A stretch of 64,000 nucleotides of DNA, from the NCBI GenBank assembly GCA_030159235.1, contig BSBG01000003.1:248001-312000 (forward strand), in the 5' to 3' direction. This DNA comes from Bacillus safensis (GTDB lineage: Bacteria > Bacillota > Bacilli > Bacillales > Bacillaceae). Shown here piece after piece: positions 8,969-18,281 of the stretch; within the stretch, counting starts at the first letter, position 1, and every line of letters begins with the position of its first letter. The notes beneath the pieces are model-generated. The model ran no database searches. It saw nothing but the letters and a program-made list of their open reading frames with translations, and was not told where the DNA came from. The position numbers and the translations under genes are program-made.

Positions 8969-10288
8969 GTGAAGCTATTGGATATTGGAGCCTTGCAGCA
9001 ATCCTCTCAAGGTCTTGCGGGACAAAAGGGAGGCGGCGTGGCATCTGCACGTGGGTTGTTTAAACAATTACTTAGCGGGGCAGGCGCACAAAGCGGCCCT
9101 GTCAATGCTGAGACAGCGGGTGCCTCTCTTTCCAACAATGATGCGATGCAAATCATTGAAAAATGGATGCAATCACCTGAAGCAGGGATTGATGGAGACC
9201 TTCTAGGAGCGCTTCAAACACTTCAAGGTCAAACGCTTGATTCGTCTGATCTAAAATCACTCGAAGAGTTATTTCAAAAAATGGAATCATCCATTTACGG
9301 TGATCAAGCTGAAAAGCCAGGTTCTGAACATAGTGAACAGCTCATACAAGTCCACTTTTTCATCTATCAACTGCTCAATCAACAGCCGCTGAGCTTTGAT
9401 GCAAAGCTTGTGCAGGATATCGAGGGGAAAGGTCATGACTTCATCCACTTTCTCTCGAAAAATGGGGTAGATGAGAAACTGATTCAGCAAGTAAAAGAGC
9501 AGTTCTTCTCGCAGGGGTCAGCGCCAAAGCTGAATTCGATGACGCAAAGTGAGCTGAAGCACTTTAATCAGTTAATCGACCATATGATGGCGAATGCAAA
9601 AGGGTCTGATAAAGAGTGGAAAATTTCACTAGGAGAGTTGAAGGAATTGGTCTCTCCAAGACAAGAATCTACTCTCGCTTCTCCAGCTAAAGGGGCTGCA
9701 TCTCTTGAATGGCTCATCAAAAAAGAAGTCTTGAAAGGGCAGAGCACTGCTGCACCAGCTTCTGAAAAAACAATGACCCATACACTTTTGCCAGGTCATA
9801 AGCAGTTTTTTCAACTGCAGTCAGCTGCACCTGTTCAGCAGACACAAACAACGGATGAAAAGCCAGGAACGGTTGATCAGCAAATTCTAAACACGTGGAA
9901 GCAAATGAAATTTACTCCGTTTGGCAATTCAAGCGGGCGTTTTACCGTTCGATTAAATCCAGAAAATCTAGGGTTTATCACCATTCAGCTAACGAAGCAA
10001 AACGGTATGTATGCGAGTAAAATTACAGCCTCGACGCAAGCAGCGAAAGAGCTGTTAGAGCATCATCTGCCGCAGCTTAAGCAGGCACTTCCAAATATGT
10101 CGGTTCAAGTGGACCGTTTCCATATACCGCTTCAATCAAATGAGCAGCCGTTATTTGGACAGTTTAGTGAAGAAAACAAGCAGCAGCAGTCAAAAGGACA
10201 GAATGACCAGCAGCCTGATGAACAAGAAACAGAATTCCAAGATGTACTGGATGCTCTTGTTGGATCAGATGAAGAGGAGGAGATTTAA
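8969..10288 (+). CDS. fliK: FliK, flagellar hook-length control protein
   Basis: FliK measures the hook during assembly and triggers the FlhB specificity switch. The 439 residues have the usual layout: a poorly conserved glutamine-rich N-terminal ruler, and a conserved C-terminal domain near residues 320-400 (FTVRLNPENLGFITIQL, then QLKQALPNMSVQVDRFHI). The tail is glutamine- and glutamate-rich. It uses a GTG start directly after the ylxF stop, with GGAGGTGG upstream, and its stop overlaps flgD (TAATG). Confidence 0.95.
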   Translation: MKLLDIGALQQSSQGLAGQKGGGVASARGLFKQLLSGAGAQSGPVNAETAGASLSNNDAMQIIEKWMQSPEAGIDGDLLGALQTLQGQTLDSSDLKSLEELFQKMESSIYGDQAEKPGSEHSEQLIQVHFFIYQLLNQQPLSFDAKLVQDIEGKGHDFIHFLSKNGVDEKLIQQVKEQFFSQGSAPKLNSMTQSELKHFNQLIDHMMANAKGSDKEWKISLGELKELVSPRQESTLASPAKGAASLEWLIKKEVLKGQSTAAPASEKTMTHTLLPGHKQFFQLQSAAPVQQTQTTDEKPGTVDQQILNTWKQMKFTPFGNSSGRFTVRLNPENLGFITIQLTKQNGMYASKITASTQAAKELLEHHLPQLKQALPNMSVQVDRFHIPLQSNEQPLFGQFSEENKQQQSKGQNDQQPDEQETEFQDVLDALVGSDEEEEI

Positions 10289-10734
10289 TGGCAACTGTTG
10301 ATGCTACAAATAGAACAGCCACAGTATCAGACACTTCTTCAAACGCAGCAAAGAAATCAGATACGCTTGGCAAAGATCAATTCTTGCAAATATTGCTGAC
10401 ACAGCTTCAAAACCAAGATCCGACAAATCCACTAGATGACCGTGAGTTTGTCACTCAGCTTGCGACATTTTCTTCTTTAGAACAACAAACCAATATGAAC
10501 GATTCTATCACCAAGCTGAATCAGCTCATGTCTACATTTGTTGCACACCAAGATCCGTTTACGACATATGTAGGATGGATTGGTAAAGAAGTATCCGGCA
10601 AATTGGATGATAAAGAAATATCGGGCACTGTGAAGTCTGTTAAAAACATAGACAATGAATACTTGCTTATTTTGGAAGATGGAACGAAAATCAGCCCTTG
10701 GGATGTTACAGCAGTTGGAGAAAAAACGAAGTAA
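10288..10734 (+). CDS. flgD: FlgD, flagellar hook cap/scaffold protein
   Basis: FlgD caps the growing hook and directs FlgE assembly. The 148-residue protein holds the conserved N-terminal FlgD motif LGKDQFLQILLTQLQNQDPT and NPLDDREFVTQLATFSSLEQ. It is shorter than the enterobacterial form and lacks most of its C-terminal domain, as is usual for Bacillus (formerly YlxG). It overlaps fliK by one base, with GAGGAGG as Shine-Dalgarno, and sits 17 bases before flgE. Confidence 0.95.
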   Translation: MATVDATNRTATVSDTSSNAAKKSDTLGKDQFLQILLTQLQNQDPTNPLDDREFVTQLATFSSLEQQTNMNDSITKLNQLMSTFVAHQDPFTTYVGWIGKEVSGKLDDKEISGTVKSVKNIDNEYLLILEDGTKISPWDVTAVGEKTK

Positions 10735-10751
10735 TTCGAGGAGGAAAATAA

Positions 10752-11546
10752 ATGTTACGCTCACTTTACTCAGGAATTAGCGGAATGAAAAACTTCCAAA
10801 CAAAATTAGATGTTGTAGCCAATAACGTAGCCAACGTCAATACACACGGATACAAAAAAAGCCGTATTACCTTTAAAGATATGGTCAGTCAAACCATTGC
10901 AAGTTCTGGTGGACCGACAAACAACTCTGGTTCAATCAACTCAAAACAAGTTGGTTTAGGATCATCTTTATCTTCTATTGATAAAATCATGACATCAGGT
11001 TCTGCTCAAAATACAGACGAACCATATGATTTCTATATTAATGGAGATGGATTTTTCCGTATTGAAAAGCAAGGTGAAATCCTTTTTACAAGAACAGGGA
11101 ACTTCAAACCTGATTCACAAGGGGATTTGGTAACATCTGATGGAAACTATCTGCTTGGCATGGATGGGCAAAGAATCAACATTCCACGAGACAATGTGTC
11201 AAGTGTTAGTGTTGGGCCAGATGGGACCGTTTCTGTTGTTGAGAACAACGTTTCTCGTACTGTTGGACAAGTATCACTTGTATCTTTCAGTAATGCAGGA
11301 GGATTAGATAAAGTTGGGGATAACCTATACCGCCAAACGCTCAGCTCCGGTGCGCCAAGTAATGCCATGGCTCCTGGAACTCAAGGAACAGGTGAACTTC
11401 AAACAGGTCGACTTGAAATGTCAAACGTTGATTTAACTGACGAGTTTACCGAAATGATTATCGCGCAGCGTGGATTCCAATCGAATGCAAAGACGATCAC
11501 AACATCTGATGAAATCCTGCAAGAGCTTGTGAATCTGAAACGATAG
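10752..11546 (+). CDS. flgE: FlgE, flagellar hook protein
   Basis: This is the main hook subunit of Bacillus (264 residues; older annotations call it FlgG). It shows the hook/rod family N-terminus MLRSLYSGISGMKNFQTKLD followed by NNVANVNTHGYK, a central DGFFRIEK and FTRTGNF region shared with FlgE/FlgF/FlgG, and the C-terminal EFTEMIIAQRGFQSNAKTI helix. The start has GAGGAGG. Together with upstream FlgD and FliK it forms the hook module. Confidence 0.96.
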   Translation: MLRSLYSGISGMKNFQTKLDVVANNVANVNTHGYKKSRITFKDMVSQTIASSGGPTNNSGSINSKQVGLGSSLSSIDKIMTSGSAQNTDEPYDFYINGDGFFRIEKQGEILFTRTGNFKPDSQGDLVTSDGNYLLGMDGQRINIPRDNVSSVSVGPDGTVSVVENNVSRTVGQVSLVSFSNAGGLDKVGDNLYRQTLSSGAPSNAMAPGTQGTGELQTGRLEMSNVDLTDEFTEMIIAQRGFQSNAKTITTSDEILQELVNLKR

Positions 11547-11583
11547 GAGGTAGGGGGAGCGGATCATCGCTTCTCTGCTTAAT

Positions 11584-11799
11584 ATGATTGAAGTGACAAG
11601 ATTAAATGGCAAAGGATTTATGCTGAACGCTCTCCATATCGAGCAAATCGAAAGCTTTCCAGACACGACCATTACACTAGCCAATGGAAAGAAATTCGTT
11701 GTGAAAGAAGATGAAGAGCAGCTTCAAGAGAAGATCATTTCTTTCTACAGAAAAATCCAAGTCATTTCATTGAATCAAGGAATAGAGGAGTTTGAATGA
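11584..11799 (+). CDS. swrD: SwrD (YlzI, FlbD family), motility/swarming power protein
   Basis: SwrD is a small cytoplasmic protein that raises motor power and is needed for swarming in B. subtilis. The 71 residues begin [16 protein letters not shown] and contain the FlbD pattern [18 protein letters not shown]. No Shine-Dalgarno lies in the normal window: the nearest purine stretch (GGAGGTAGGGGGAG, 11547-11560) is more than 20 bases from the ATG, and no ATG, GTG or TTG occurs between it and 11584. The stop overlaps fliL. Confidence 0.9.
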   Translation: MIEVTRLNGKGFMLNALHIEQIESFPDTTITLANGKKFVVKEDEEQLQEKIISFYRKIQVISLNQGIEEFE

Positions 11800-12224
11800 A
11801 GAAGAAATTAGTCGTAGTAATGCTAATTATGATTATTGCCATCGCCGGAATTGGAGCAGGCATCGTTTTTCTGCTCAATGGGTCAGACGAAGCAAAAGCT
11901 GAAAAAGAGCCAACAGCAGATGAAGTCGTCAAAGCTTCTGTTGAAATTCCTGAGATTATCACCAATTTAAAGTCTGAAGGAAATGCTGTCAAACTTGTCC
12001 TGAATATAGAAACGGACTCTGAAAAAACAAAAGAAGAACTTGAGAAAAGAAGTTTCCAAGTAAAAGATACTGTAATCGACATTTTATCAGACATGAATGC
12101 AGATGAACTTGATGGCAAGAAAGGCAGAGACCATTTTAAAACACAAGTCAAAAACAAAGTGAATAACTATTTGCAAGATGGCAAGGTGAAAGAAGTATAT
12201 ATAACCTCCTTTAATCTGCAATAG
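11796..12224 (+). CDS. fliL: FliL, flagellar basal-body/stator-associated membrane protein
   Basis: FliL is a single-pass membrane protein that surrounds the stator units and helps motor output. The 142 residues comprise a basic N-terminus, a transmembrane helix at about residues 6-26, a charged linker, and an extracellular domain with the FliL features [18 protein letters not shown] and a C-terminal [13 protein letters not shown]. It overlaps swrD by four bases, which fits a shared role with SwrD in motor power. Confidence 0.95.
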   Translation: MKKKLVVVMLIMIIAIAGIGAGIVFLLNGSDEAKAEKEPTADEVVKASVEIPEIITNLKSEGNAVKLVLNIETDSEKTKEELEKRSFQVKDTVIDILSDMNADELDGKKGRDHFKTQVKNKVNNYLQDGKVKEVYITSFNLQ

Positions 12225-12256
12225 AGGCGATTAATTGACACGATGGAGGTGAAGAA

Positions 12257-13255
12257 ATGTCAGGAGAAGTGCTTTCCCAGAATGAGATCGACGCATTATT
12301 ATCCGCCATCTCTACAGGCGAAATGGATGCAGAAGAGCTGAAAAAAGAAGACACGACGAAAAAAGTGAAGGTGTACGACTTTAAACGAGCACTGCGCTTT
12401 TCGAAAGACCAGATTCGAAGTTTAACAAGGATTCATGATAACTTCGCTAGACTGCTCACCACGCACTTTTCAGCACAGCTCAGATCATATATTCAAATTA
12501 CTGTCAGCTCGGTTGACCAAGTGCCATACGAAGAGTTTATTCGTTCGATTCCTAATATGACATTATTAAACTTATTTTATGTCAGCCCGCTTGAAGGAAG
12601 AATCATGCTTGAAGTGAATCCGACAATCGGCTATGCGATGATGGACAGGCTGATGGGCGGGATTGGCATTAGTCATAATAAGACAGAATCACTTACAGAA
12701 ATCGAAACAAAGATTATCTCAAGCATGTTTGAGGGAGCTTTGGAAAATTACAGAGAAGCGTGGCAGTCCATAACCGACATCGAGCCAGAAATGGCAGATT
12801 TCGAGGTAAATCCCCAGTTTGTTCAAATGGTGTCACCAAACGAAACAGTTGTCGTCATTTCTCTTAATACACAAATTGGTGAGGTAAGCGGGGTTATTAA
12901 CCTATGTATTCCTCACGTTGTATTAGAGCCTATTATTCCGAAGCTGTCTGTACACTACTGGATGCAGTCTGAACGAAATGAACCGAAGCAACAAGAAACA
13001 AAGGCCATAGAAAAACGGATTATGACGGCAAAAATACCGGTAGTCGCAGAGCTGGGACAATCGGAAATGACGGTGGAAGAGTTTTTGAATTTGGAAATTG
13101 GTGATTGTATTGCCTTGGACAAACCAGTAAATGCGCCTCTTACTGTTATGGTCGGAAATAAACCGAAATTCTTGGGACAGGCCGGCCGCGTGAATCGGAA
13201 ACAGGCGATTCAAATTCTAGATCACGACATAAGAGGTGAAGAAGATGGAGAATAA
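12257..13255 (+). CDS. fliM: FliM, flagellar motor switch protein
   Basis: FliM is the central C-ring component and binds CheY-P. The 332 residues start with LSQNEIDALLSAI, the CheY-binding segment, followed by the CheC-like middle domain with the GGIGIS loop (MMDRLMGGIGIS) that contacts FliG, and a C-terminal SpoA (surface presentation of antigens) domain (LNLEIGDCIALDKPVNAPL). The start has GGAGGTGAAG. Its end overlaps fliY. Confidence 0.97.
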   Translation: MSGEVLSQNEIDALLSAISTGEMDAEELKKEDTTKKVKVYDFKRALRFSKDQIRSLTRIHDNFARLLTTHFSAQLRSYIQITVSSVDQVPYEEFIRSIPNMTLLNLFYVSPLEGRIMLEVNPTIGYAMMDRLMGGIGISHNKTESLTEIETKIISSMFEGALENYREAWQSITDIEPEMADFEVNPQFVQMVSPNETVVVISLNTQIGEVSGVINLCIPHVVLEPIIPKLSVHYWMQSERNEPKQQETKAIEKRIMTAKIPVVAELGQSEMTVEEFLNLEIGDCIALDKPVNAPLTVMVGNKPKFLGQAGRVNRKQAIQILDHDIRGEEDGE

Positions 13256-14369
13256 CGGAAGTAAATTATCACAAGATGAAATCGATGCGCTCCTTAAAGG
13301 AGGCAGCAATGACGATATAGAGCCTGATACAATCCTTTCTGCAATGGAACAAGATGCCATTGGAGAAATCGGAAATATTTCATTCGGCAGCTCTGCAACA
13401 GCACTTTCAACCCTATTAAATCAAAAAGTGGAGATTACAACTCCAACTGTTTCAGTGATTCAAAAAAGTAAGCTGAATGAGGAATTTCCTCATCCGTATG
13501 TCGCTATTGAAGTGAATTATACGGAAGGCTTCAGCGCAAGTAACCTGCTTGTTATCCAGCAAACAGATGCAGCAGTCATTGCGGACTTAATGATGGGCGG
13601 AGACGGGACAAATGCTGACCCTTCTTTAAGTGAGATTCACTTAAGTGCAGTGCAAGAAGCGATGAACCAAATGATGGGTTCTGCTGCAACATCCATGTCA
13701 ACGGTCTTTAATAAAAAGATTGATATTTCTCCGCCGCGCGTCGAATTACTTGATGTGAAAGAAGGAGAAGGAACAGACCGCATTCCGGCTGAAGAAATGC
13801 TTGTCAAAGTGTCCTTCAGATTAACAATAGGTGAACTCATTGATTCAAATATTATGCAGCTTTATCCTACTACATTTGCGAAGGATTTAATTGCAGAATT
13901 AACAGTCCCTGCGCAAGAAGAAGAGCCTGTTCAAGAAGCTCAAGTGAGTACACTTGAACCTCAGCCGGCTGCACCTCAAGCACAGTCTGCTCCAGCGCAG
14001 CAAGCAGCACCGCCGAAAAGACAGGCGAAGCCAAAGCCGGCCGCACCTGTAAATGTGGCGCCAGTTGAATTTGAAGCGTTCAGTGAGCCTCAGTATACAA
14101 CAAACCATCTTGGAAATCTCGATATGCTGATGGATATTCCGCTTTCCATTACGGTGGAACTTGGAAGAACTCAGCGCAGTGTGAAAGAAGTTCTTGAGCT
14201 TTCAGCTGGAAGTATCATTGAACTGGACAAACTTGCTGGTGAGCCAGTAGACATTCTAGTTAACAAGCGAATCGTCGCCAAAGGGGAAGTCGTTGTCATA
14301 GATGAGAACTTTGGTGTTCGTGTGACTGACATTTTAAGTCAGTCAGAAAGACTTTCTAATTTAAAATAA
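13245..14369 (+). CDS. fliY: FliY, motor switch protein with CheY-P phosphatase activity
   Basis: FliY is the Bacillus FliN homologue fused to a CheC-type phosphatase, so it is both a switch subunit and a CheY-P phosphatase. It has an N-terminal CheY-P-binding motif LSQDEIDALLKGG, two CheC phosphatase motifs (AIGEIGNISFGSSATALS and VQEAMNQMMGSAATSMS), a proline/alanine/glutamine-rich linker (about 225-275) and a C-terminal FliN/SpoA domain. I use ATG at 13245 (374 residues), eight bases after AGAGG; the in-frame GTG at 13236 starts inside that site. Confidence 0.95.
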   Translation: MENNGSKLSQDEIDALLKGGSNDDIEPDTILSAMEQDAIGEIGNISFGSSATALSTLLNQKVEITTPTVSVIQKSKLNEEFPHPYVAIEVNYTEGFSASNLLVIQQTDAAVIADLMMGGDGTNADPSLSEIHLSAVQEAMNQMMGSAATSMSTVFNKKIDISPPRVELLDVKEGEGTDRIPAEEMLVKVSFRLTIGELIDSNIMQLYPTTFAKDLIAELTVPAQEEEPVQEAQVSTLEPQPAAPQAQSAPAQQAAPPKRQAKPKPAAPVNVAPVEFEAFSEPQYTTNHLGNLDMLMDIPLSITVELGRTQRSVKEVLELSAGSIIELDKLAGEPVDILVNKRIVAKGEVVVIDENFGVRVTDILSQSERLSNLK

Positions 14370-14396
14370 ACAAACATATAGGGAGAGAATAAGTAA

Positions 14397-14759
14397 ATGG
14401 CTACTAAGGTATTAATCGTAGATGATGCAGCATTCATGAGAATGATGATCAAGGACATTCTTGTAAAAAACGGATTTGATGTAGTAGGAGAAGCAGAAAA
14501 CGGCGCACAAGCTGTTGAAAAATACAAAGAAACATCTCCTGATCTTGTCACAATGGATATCACAATGCCAGAAATGGACGGGATCACTGCACTAAAAGAA
14601 ATCAAACAAATTGATGCTTCGGCAAAAATCATCATGTGCTCTGCAATGGGACAGCAGTCAATGGTTATTGACGCGATCCAAGCAGGTGCAAAAGACTTTA
14701 TCGTGAAGCCATTCCAGGCAGACCGTGTACTTGAAGCAATTAATAAAACGTTAGGCTAA
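14397..14759 (+). CDS. cheY: CheY, chemotaxis response regulator
   Basis: CheY is the single-domain receiver that CheA phosphorylates and that binds FliM and FliY at the motor. The 120 residues contain the acidic pair DD (9-10), the phosphoacceptor Asp54 in VTMDITMPEMD, the Thr/Ser switch in MCSAMGQQ and the conserved lysine in FIVKPF. The start has AGGGAGAG. Its place next to fliY fits the direct CheY-FliY interaction. Confidence 0.98.
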   Translation: MATKVLIVDDAAFMRMMIKDILVKNGFDVVGEAENGAQAVEKYKETSPDLVTMDITMPEMDGITALKEIKQIDASAKIIMCSAMGQQSMVIDAIQAGAKDFIVKPFQADRVLEAINKTLG

Positions 14760-14774
14760 AAAAGGGTGTAAGAC

Positions 14775-15437
14775 TTGTTGAAAAAACGTTTGATATGTAT
14801 AGCAATGATCAGTTTTATGCTTTTCTTAACAATGCAGCCTGCCTCACTGTTTGCTGAAACGAAAGACCCTGAAAATGGTACGGTGAATGACTGGCTCAAA
14901 GATGAGAAAGAAAGCAAAAAGGATACAGAGAAGAAAACCACTGACAATCAAACGAATCCGGCAGAAGAAGTTCCCTCTTCTTCTGTCTCCATTATGGATT
15001 TTGTCAAAATGATTGGTGCCTTACTTTTTGTCATCCTGCTAATTTACGGATTGGTGAGATTTGTTGGTAAGCAAAACCGCTTACTCAAACCATTTCGCTA
15101 CGTTGAAAATATTGGCGGAACGACGGTCGGACAAAATCGTTCAGTCCAGCTGATCAAAGTGGGCAAACGAGTATTAGTTGTCGGCGTAGCAGACTCAATC
15201 CAGCTGCTAAAAGAAATTGATGATGAACAAGAATGTGAAGCAATCGTGAAACAATATGAAGAAGCGATGGAAAGTAAGACTGATTTACCAAAAATGGTTC
15301 AAAAATTCACATCGCAGATAAAGAAACATGATCAGCCGACCACTTCTTCTTTTTCAGCCAATTTAAAGGCGCAGCTAGCCGAATTGAAAAAGACCCAATC
15401 AGAAGTCAGAAAGAAAGGCCCGAAACAAAATGAATGA
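14775..15437 (+). CDS. fliZ: FliO/FliZ, flagellar export apparatus assembly protein
   Basis: FliO (called FliZ in Bacillus) helps assemble the FliP pore. The 220 residues begin with a signal-peptide-like segment (basic KKR, hydrophobic core, possible cleavage after SLFA at residue 27), then a charged linker, a transmembrane helix near 75-95 and a basic cytoplasmic domain with the FliO pattern VQLIKVGKRVLVVGVADS. TTG at 14775 or the next codon (14778) starts the frame after AAGGGTG. It overlaps fliP by eight bases. Confidence 0.92.
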   Translation: MLKKRLICIAMISFMLFLTMQPASLFAETKDPENGTVNDWLKDEKESKKDTEKKTTDNQTNPAEEVPSSSVSIMDFVKMIGALLFVILLIYGLVRFVGKQNRLLKPFRYVENIGGTTVGQNRSVQLIKVGKRVLVVGVADSIQLLKEIDDEQECEAIVKQYEEAMESKTDLPKMVQKFTSQIKKHDQPTTSSFSANLKAQLAELKKTQSEVRKKGPKQNE

Positions 15438-16095
15438 GTTTATCGATTTATTTAATTCCAGCGGTGCAGGGAATATCAGCACGTCTGTCCGTCTTCTTTT
15501 ACTTTTGACCGTATTTTCGGTTGCACCAGGCATTCTCATTTTAATGACGTGTTTTACACGGATTGTGATTGTTCTTTCATTCGTTAGAACATCACTTGCA
15601 ACCAACTCAATGCCGCCAAACCAAGTGCTTGTTGGACTTGCTTTGTTTCTCACCTTTTTTATCATGGCACCCACGTTCTCAGAGATTAATAAAGAGGCGC
15701 TGACGCCGCTTTTAAATGATGACATCACGTTAAATCAGGCGTATGAAAAAGCCGAAGTGCCTATTAAAGAGTTTATGAGTAAACATACGAGACAGAAAGA
15801 TTTGGCTTTATTTCTTAGTTACGCAAAAATGGATACACCTGAATCAATTAATGATATTCCGTTAACGACGATGGTTCCCGCTTTTGCCATTTCAGAATTA
15901 AAGACGGCATTTCAAATTGGTTTCATGATCTTTATTCCATTCTTAATTATTGACATGGTGGTCGCAAGTGTCCTGATGTCAATGGGGATGATGATGCTTC
16001 CACCGGTTATGATATCGCTCCCTTTTAAAATATTGTTATTTGTTTTAGTCGATGGATGGTATTTGATAGTTAAATCTTTGCTGCAAAGCTTTTAG
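15430..16095 (+). CDS. fliP: FliP, flagellar type III export pore subunit
   Basis: FliP pentamers form the core of the export gate in the MS ring. The 221-residue protein has four hydrophobic helices and the family motifs MTCFTRIVIVLSFVRTSL, MPPNQVLVGLALFLTFF, FAISELKTAFQIGFMIFIPF and MMMLPPVMISLPFKI. It lacks an obvious cleaved signal peptide, as in other Bacillus FliP. The start lies inside the end of fliZ, so translation is probably coupled. Confidence 0.97.
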   Translation: MNEFIDLFNSSGAGNISTSVRLLLLLTVFSVAPGILILMTCFTRIVIVLSFVRTSLATNSMPPNQVLVGLALFLTFFIMAPTFSEINKEALTPLLNDDITLNQAYEKAEVPIKEFMSKHTRQKDLALFLSYAKMDTPESINDIPLTTMVPAFAISELKTAFQIGFMIFIPFLIIDMVVASVLMSMGMMMLPPVMISLPFKILLFVLVDGWYLIVKSLLQSF

Positions 16096-16111
16096 AGTAG
16101 GTGCTTAAAAC

Positions 16112-16381
16112 ATGAGTTCAGAATTTGTCATTACGATGGCTGAAAGATCAGTGTATGTGGTATTGCTTGTGAGCGGGCCGCTTCTAGCGCTCGCACTCAT
16201 TGTGGGATTGATTGTCAGTGTGTTTCAGGCGACAACCCAAATTCAAGAACAGACGCTTGCGTTTATTCCTAAGATTGTGGCAGTGCTCATTGGACTTGTT
16301 GTATTTGGTCCATGGATGCTTTCAACAATTGTGTCTTTTACGACAGAGCTGTTCTCGAATTTAGATCGATTTGCAGGTTAA
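16112..16381 (+). CDS. fliQ: FliQ, flagellar type III export gate subunit
   Basis: FliQ is an 89-residue hydrophobic protein with two membrane-spanning hairpin helices that wraps the FliP/FliR pore. The family pattern is clear: GLIVSVFQATTQIQEQTLAF and PKIVAVLIGLVVFGPWML. It lies between fliP and fliR with short gaps, the order conserved across flagellar and virulence type III systems. Confidence 0.97.
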   Translation: MSSEFVITMAERSVYVVLLVSGPLLALALIVGLIVSVFQATTQIQEQTLAFIPKIVAVLIGLVVFGPWMLSTIVSFTTELFSNLDRFAG

Positions 16382-16387
16382 CGAGAG

Positions 16388-17167
16388 ATGTCAATCATAG
16401 AATTATTCCCTGCTTTTCTTTTAGTTTTTATTCGGATCACCGCTTTTTTTGTGACAGTACCGCTTTTAGCGCATAGAACGATCCCAGCTGTACACAGAGT
16501 TGGATTCTCCCTGTTTTTAGCCGTCATTAGTTTTAGCACCATTAAAGAACCGCCAGCACTCGATATAGACGGCCTTTATATGATGCTTGCGGTGAAAGAA
16601 GCAATGGTCGGACTTCTACTTGGGCTGATTGCCTATATCATGTTGTCCGCTGTTCAAATTGCCGGCTCATTCATTGATTTTCAAATGGGTTTTGCGATTG
16701 CCAATATTATTGATCCGCAAACAGGGGCGCAAACGCCGCTGATGGGTCAGTTTTTTTATACAGTCACATTGCTCTTGATGCTGGCAACAAATGCACATCA
16801 CCTGCTGCTTGATGGAATCTATTACAGCTTTCAATACATTGCAGTTGATCAATATGCGCTGAATTTCGGCAGTGAATCCTTTGCTTACTTTATCGCAAAG
16901 AGCTTCAACCAAATGTTTATCATCGCCTTTCAAATCTCCGCACCTGTAGTGGCAAGTCTGTTTTTAGTCGATTTGGCACTAGGGATTGTGGCACGTACAG
17001 TTCCGCAAATGAACGTATTTGTGGTCGGACTTCCTATTAAAATGGGTGTGAGTTTTATTATGATCATCATCTGTATGGGTGTTATCTTCGGTGTTGTCCA
17101 AAATACATTTGAAACGATTGTACTCACCATGAGGAATTTCTTAGCATTGGTCGGTGGTTCGTCATGA
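16388..17167 (+). CDS. fliR: FliR, flagellar type III export gate subunit
   Basis: FliR completes the FliPQR export pore. The 259-residue, highly hydrophobic protein has about six transmembrane segments and the typical N-terminus with phenylalanine-rich helices, the LPIKMGVSF motif near residue 217 and a C-terminal helix. It starts six bases after fliQ and its stop overlaps flhB. In some bacteria FliR and FlhB are fused; here they are separate but coupled. Confidence 0.96.
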   Translation: MSIIELFPAFLLVFIRITAFFVTVPLLAHRTIPAVHRVGFSLFLAVISFSTIKEPPALDIDGLYMMLAVKEAMVGLLLGLIAYIMLSAVQIAGSFIDFQMGFAIANIIDPQTGAQTPLMGQFFYTVTLLLMLATNAHHLLLDGIYYSFQYIAVDQYALNFGSESFAYFIAKSFNQMFIIAFQISAPVVASLFLVDLALGIVARTVPQMNVFVVGLPIKMGVSFIMIIICMGVIFGVVQNTFETIVLTMRNFLALVGGSS

Positions 17168-18252
17168 TGACAAGGCTTAGACTAGACTTGCAATTTTTCG
17201 CTGGTGAAAAAACAGAAAAAGCAACGCCGAAAAAAAGGCGAGATTCGCGTAAAAAAGGGCAGGTTGCCAAAAGTACCGACGTCAATACAGCCATCTCATT
17301 TCTATTAATCTTTTTATCATTCTTTTTTATTGGGCCTTTTATGAAAGAGCGCATTATAGCGCTCATTGAACGTTTTTATTCAACAACCATGTTAATGAAG
17401 GTTAGCACATCTAATATTCATCAATTATTCTTGGAATTGCTTCAGGAAACAGGGCTCCTCCTCATGCCGATACTTGGTGTTGGTATGCTGGCAGGCGTTA
17501 TCAGTAACTATTTACAAGTCGGCTTTCTTTTTTCGCCAGAAGTAATTAAACCGAAATTAGAAAAGCTTGACCCAATCAAAGGGTTTAAACGGATATACAG
17601 TATTCGAGCCCTCGTAGAGCTATTAAAATCCATTTTAAAAATTGGCTTTATTGGCTTTGCGACATTTATTGCTCTTTGGATGCACTTTGACGAAATTTTG
17701 CGGCTTCCTTTATTAACAGCAGAGGAAACCCTTCATTTCGTCGCAAATATGACCTTGATTATGGGGCTGTATGCAGCTGGTGCTCTTCTGATCTTAGCAG
17801 GGCTTGATTATATGTATCAGAAATTTGATTATGAAAAAAACTTGCGGATGTCCAAACAAGACATCAAAGATGAGTATAAAAAATCAGAGGGTGACCCGCT
17901 CATAAAATCAAAGATTAAACAGCGTCAGCGGGAAATGGCCATGAGACGGATGATGCAGGAAGTCCCAAAAGCGGACGTCATCATTACAAACCCAACCCAC
18001 TATGCAATTGCTTTAAAGTATGACGAAGAAAAGATGGACGCACCCTTTGTTGTGGCAAAGGGAACCGATATTTTGGCTTTGAAAATTAGAACGATTGCGA
18101 AAGAGCACGATATCATGACCGTAGAAAACCGGCCGCTCGCTCGTGCATTATATGATCAGGTCGACATCGACCAAGCGGTGCCAGAGGAATACTTTAAGGC
18201 AATCGCAGAAATTTTAGCTTACGTCTATAAAACGAAACAAAAGATTTTATGA
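17164..18252 (+). CDS. flhB: FlhB, export substrate-specificity switch
   Basis: FlhB changes export from hook to filament subunits when FliK signals hook completion. The 362 residues have a basic start (EKTEKATPKKRRDSRKKGQV), four transmembrane helices, and a cytoplasmic domain with the autocleavage motif NPTH at residues 276-279. The motif is intact, so cleavage between Asn and Pro is expected. The gene overlaps fliR by four bases. Confidence 0.97.
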   Translation: MMTRLRLDLQFFAGEKTEKATPKKRRDSRKKGQVAKSTDVNTAISFLLIFLSFFFIGPFMKERIIALIERFYSTTMLMKVSTSNIHQLFLELLQETGLLLMPILGVGMLAGVISNYLQVGFLFSPEVIKPKLEKLDPIKGFKRIYSIRALVELLKSILKIGFIGFATFIALWMHFDEILRLPLLTAEETLHFVANMTLIMGLYAAGALLILAGLDYMYQKFDYEKNLRMSKQDIKDEYKKSEGDPLIKSKIKQRQREMAMRRMMQEVPKADVIITNPTHYAIALKYDEEKMDAPFVVAKGTDILALKIRTIAKEHDIMTVENRPLARALYDQVDIDQAVPEEYFKAIAEILAYVYKTKQKIL

Positions 18253-18281
18253 ATTTTTGGTTTTAAAAGGAGAGAACAGGC

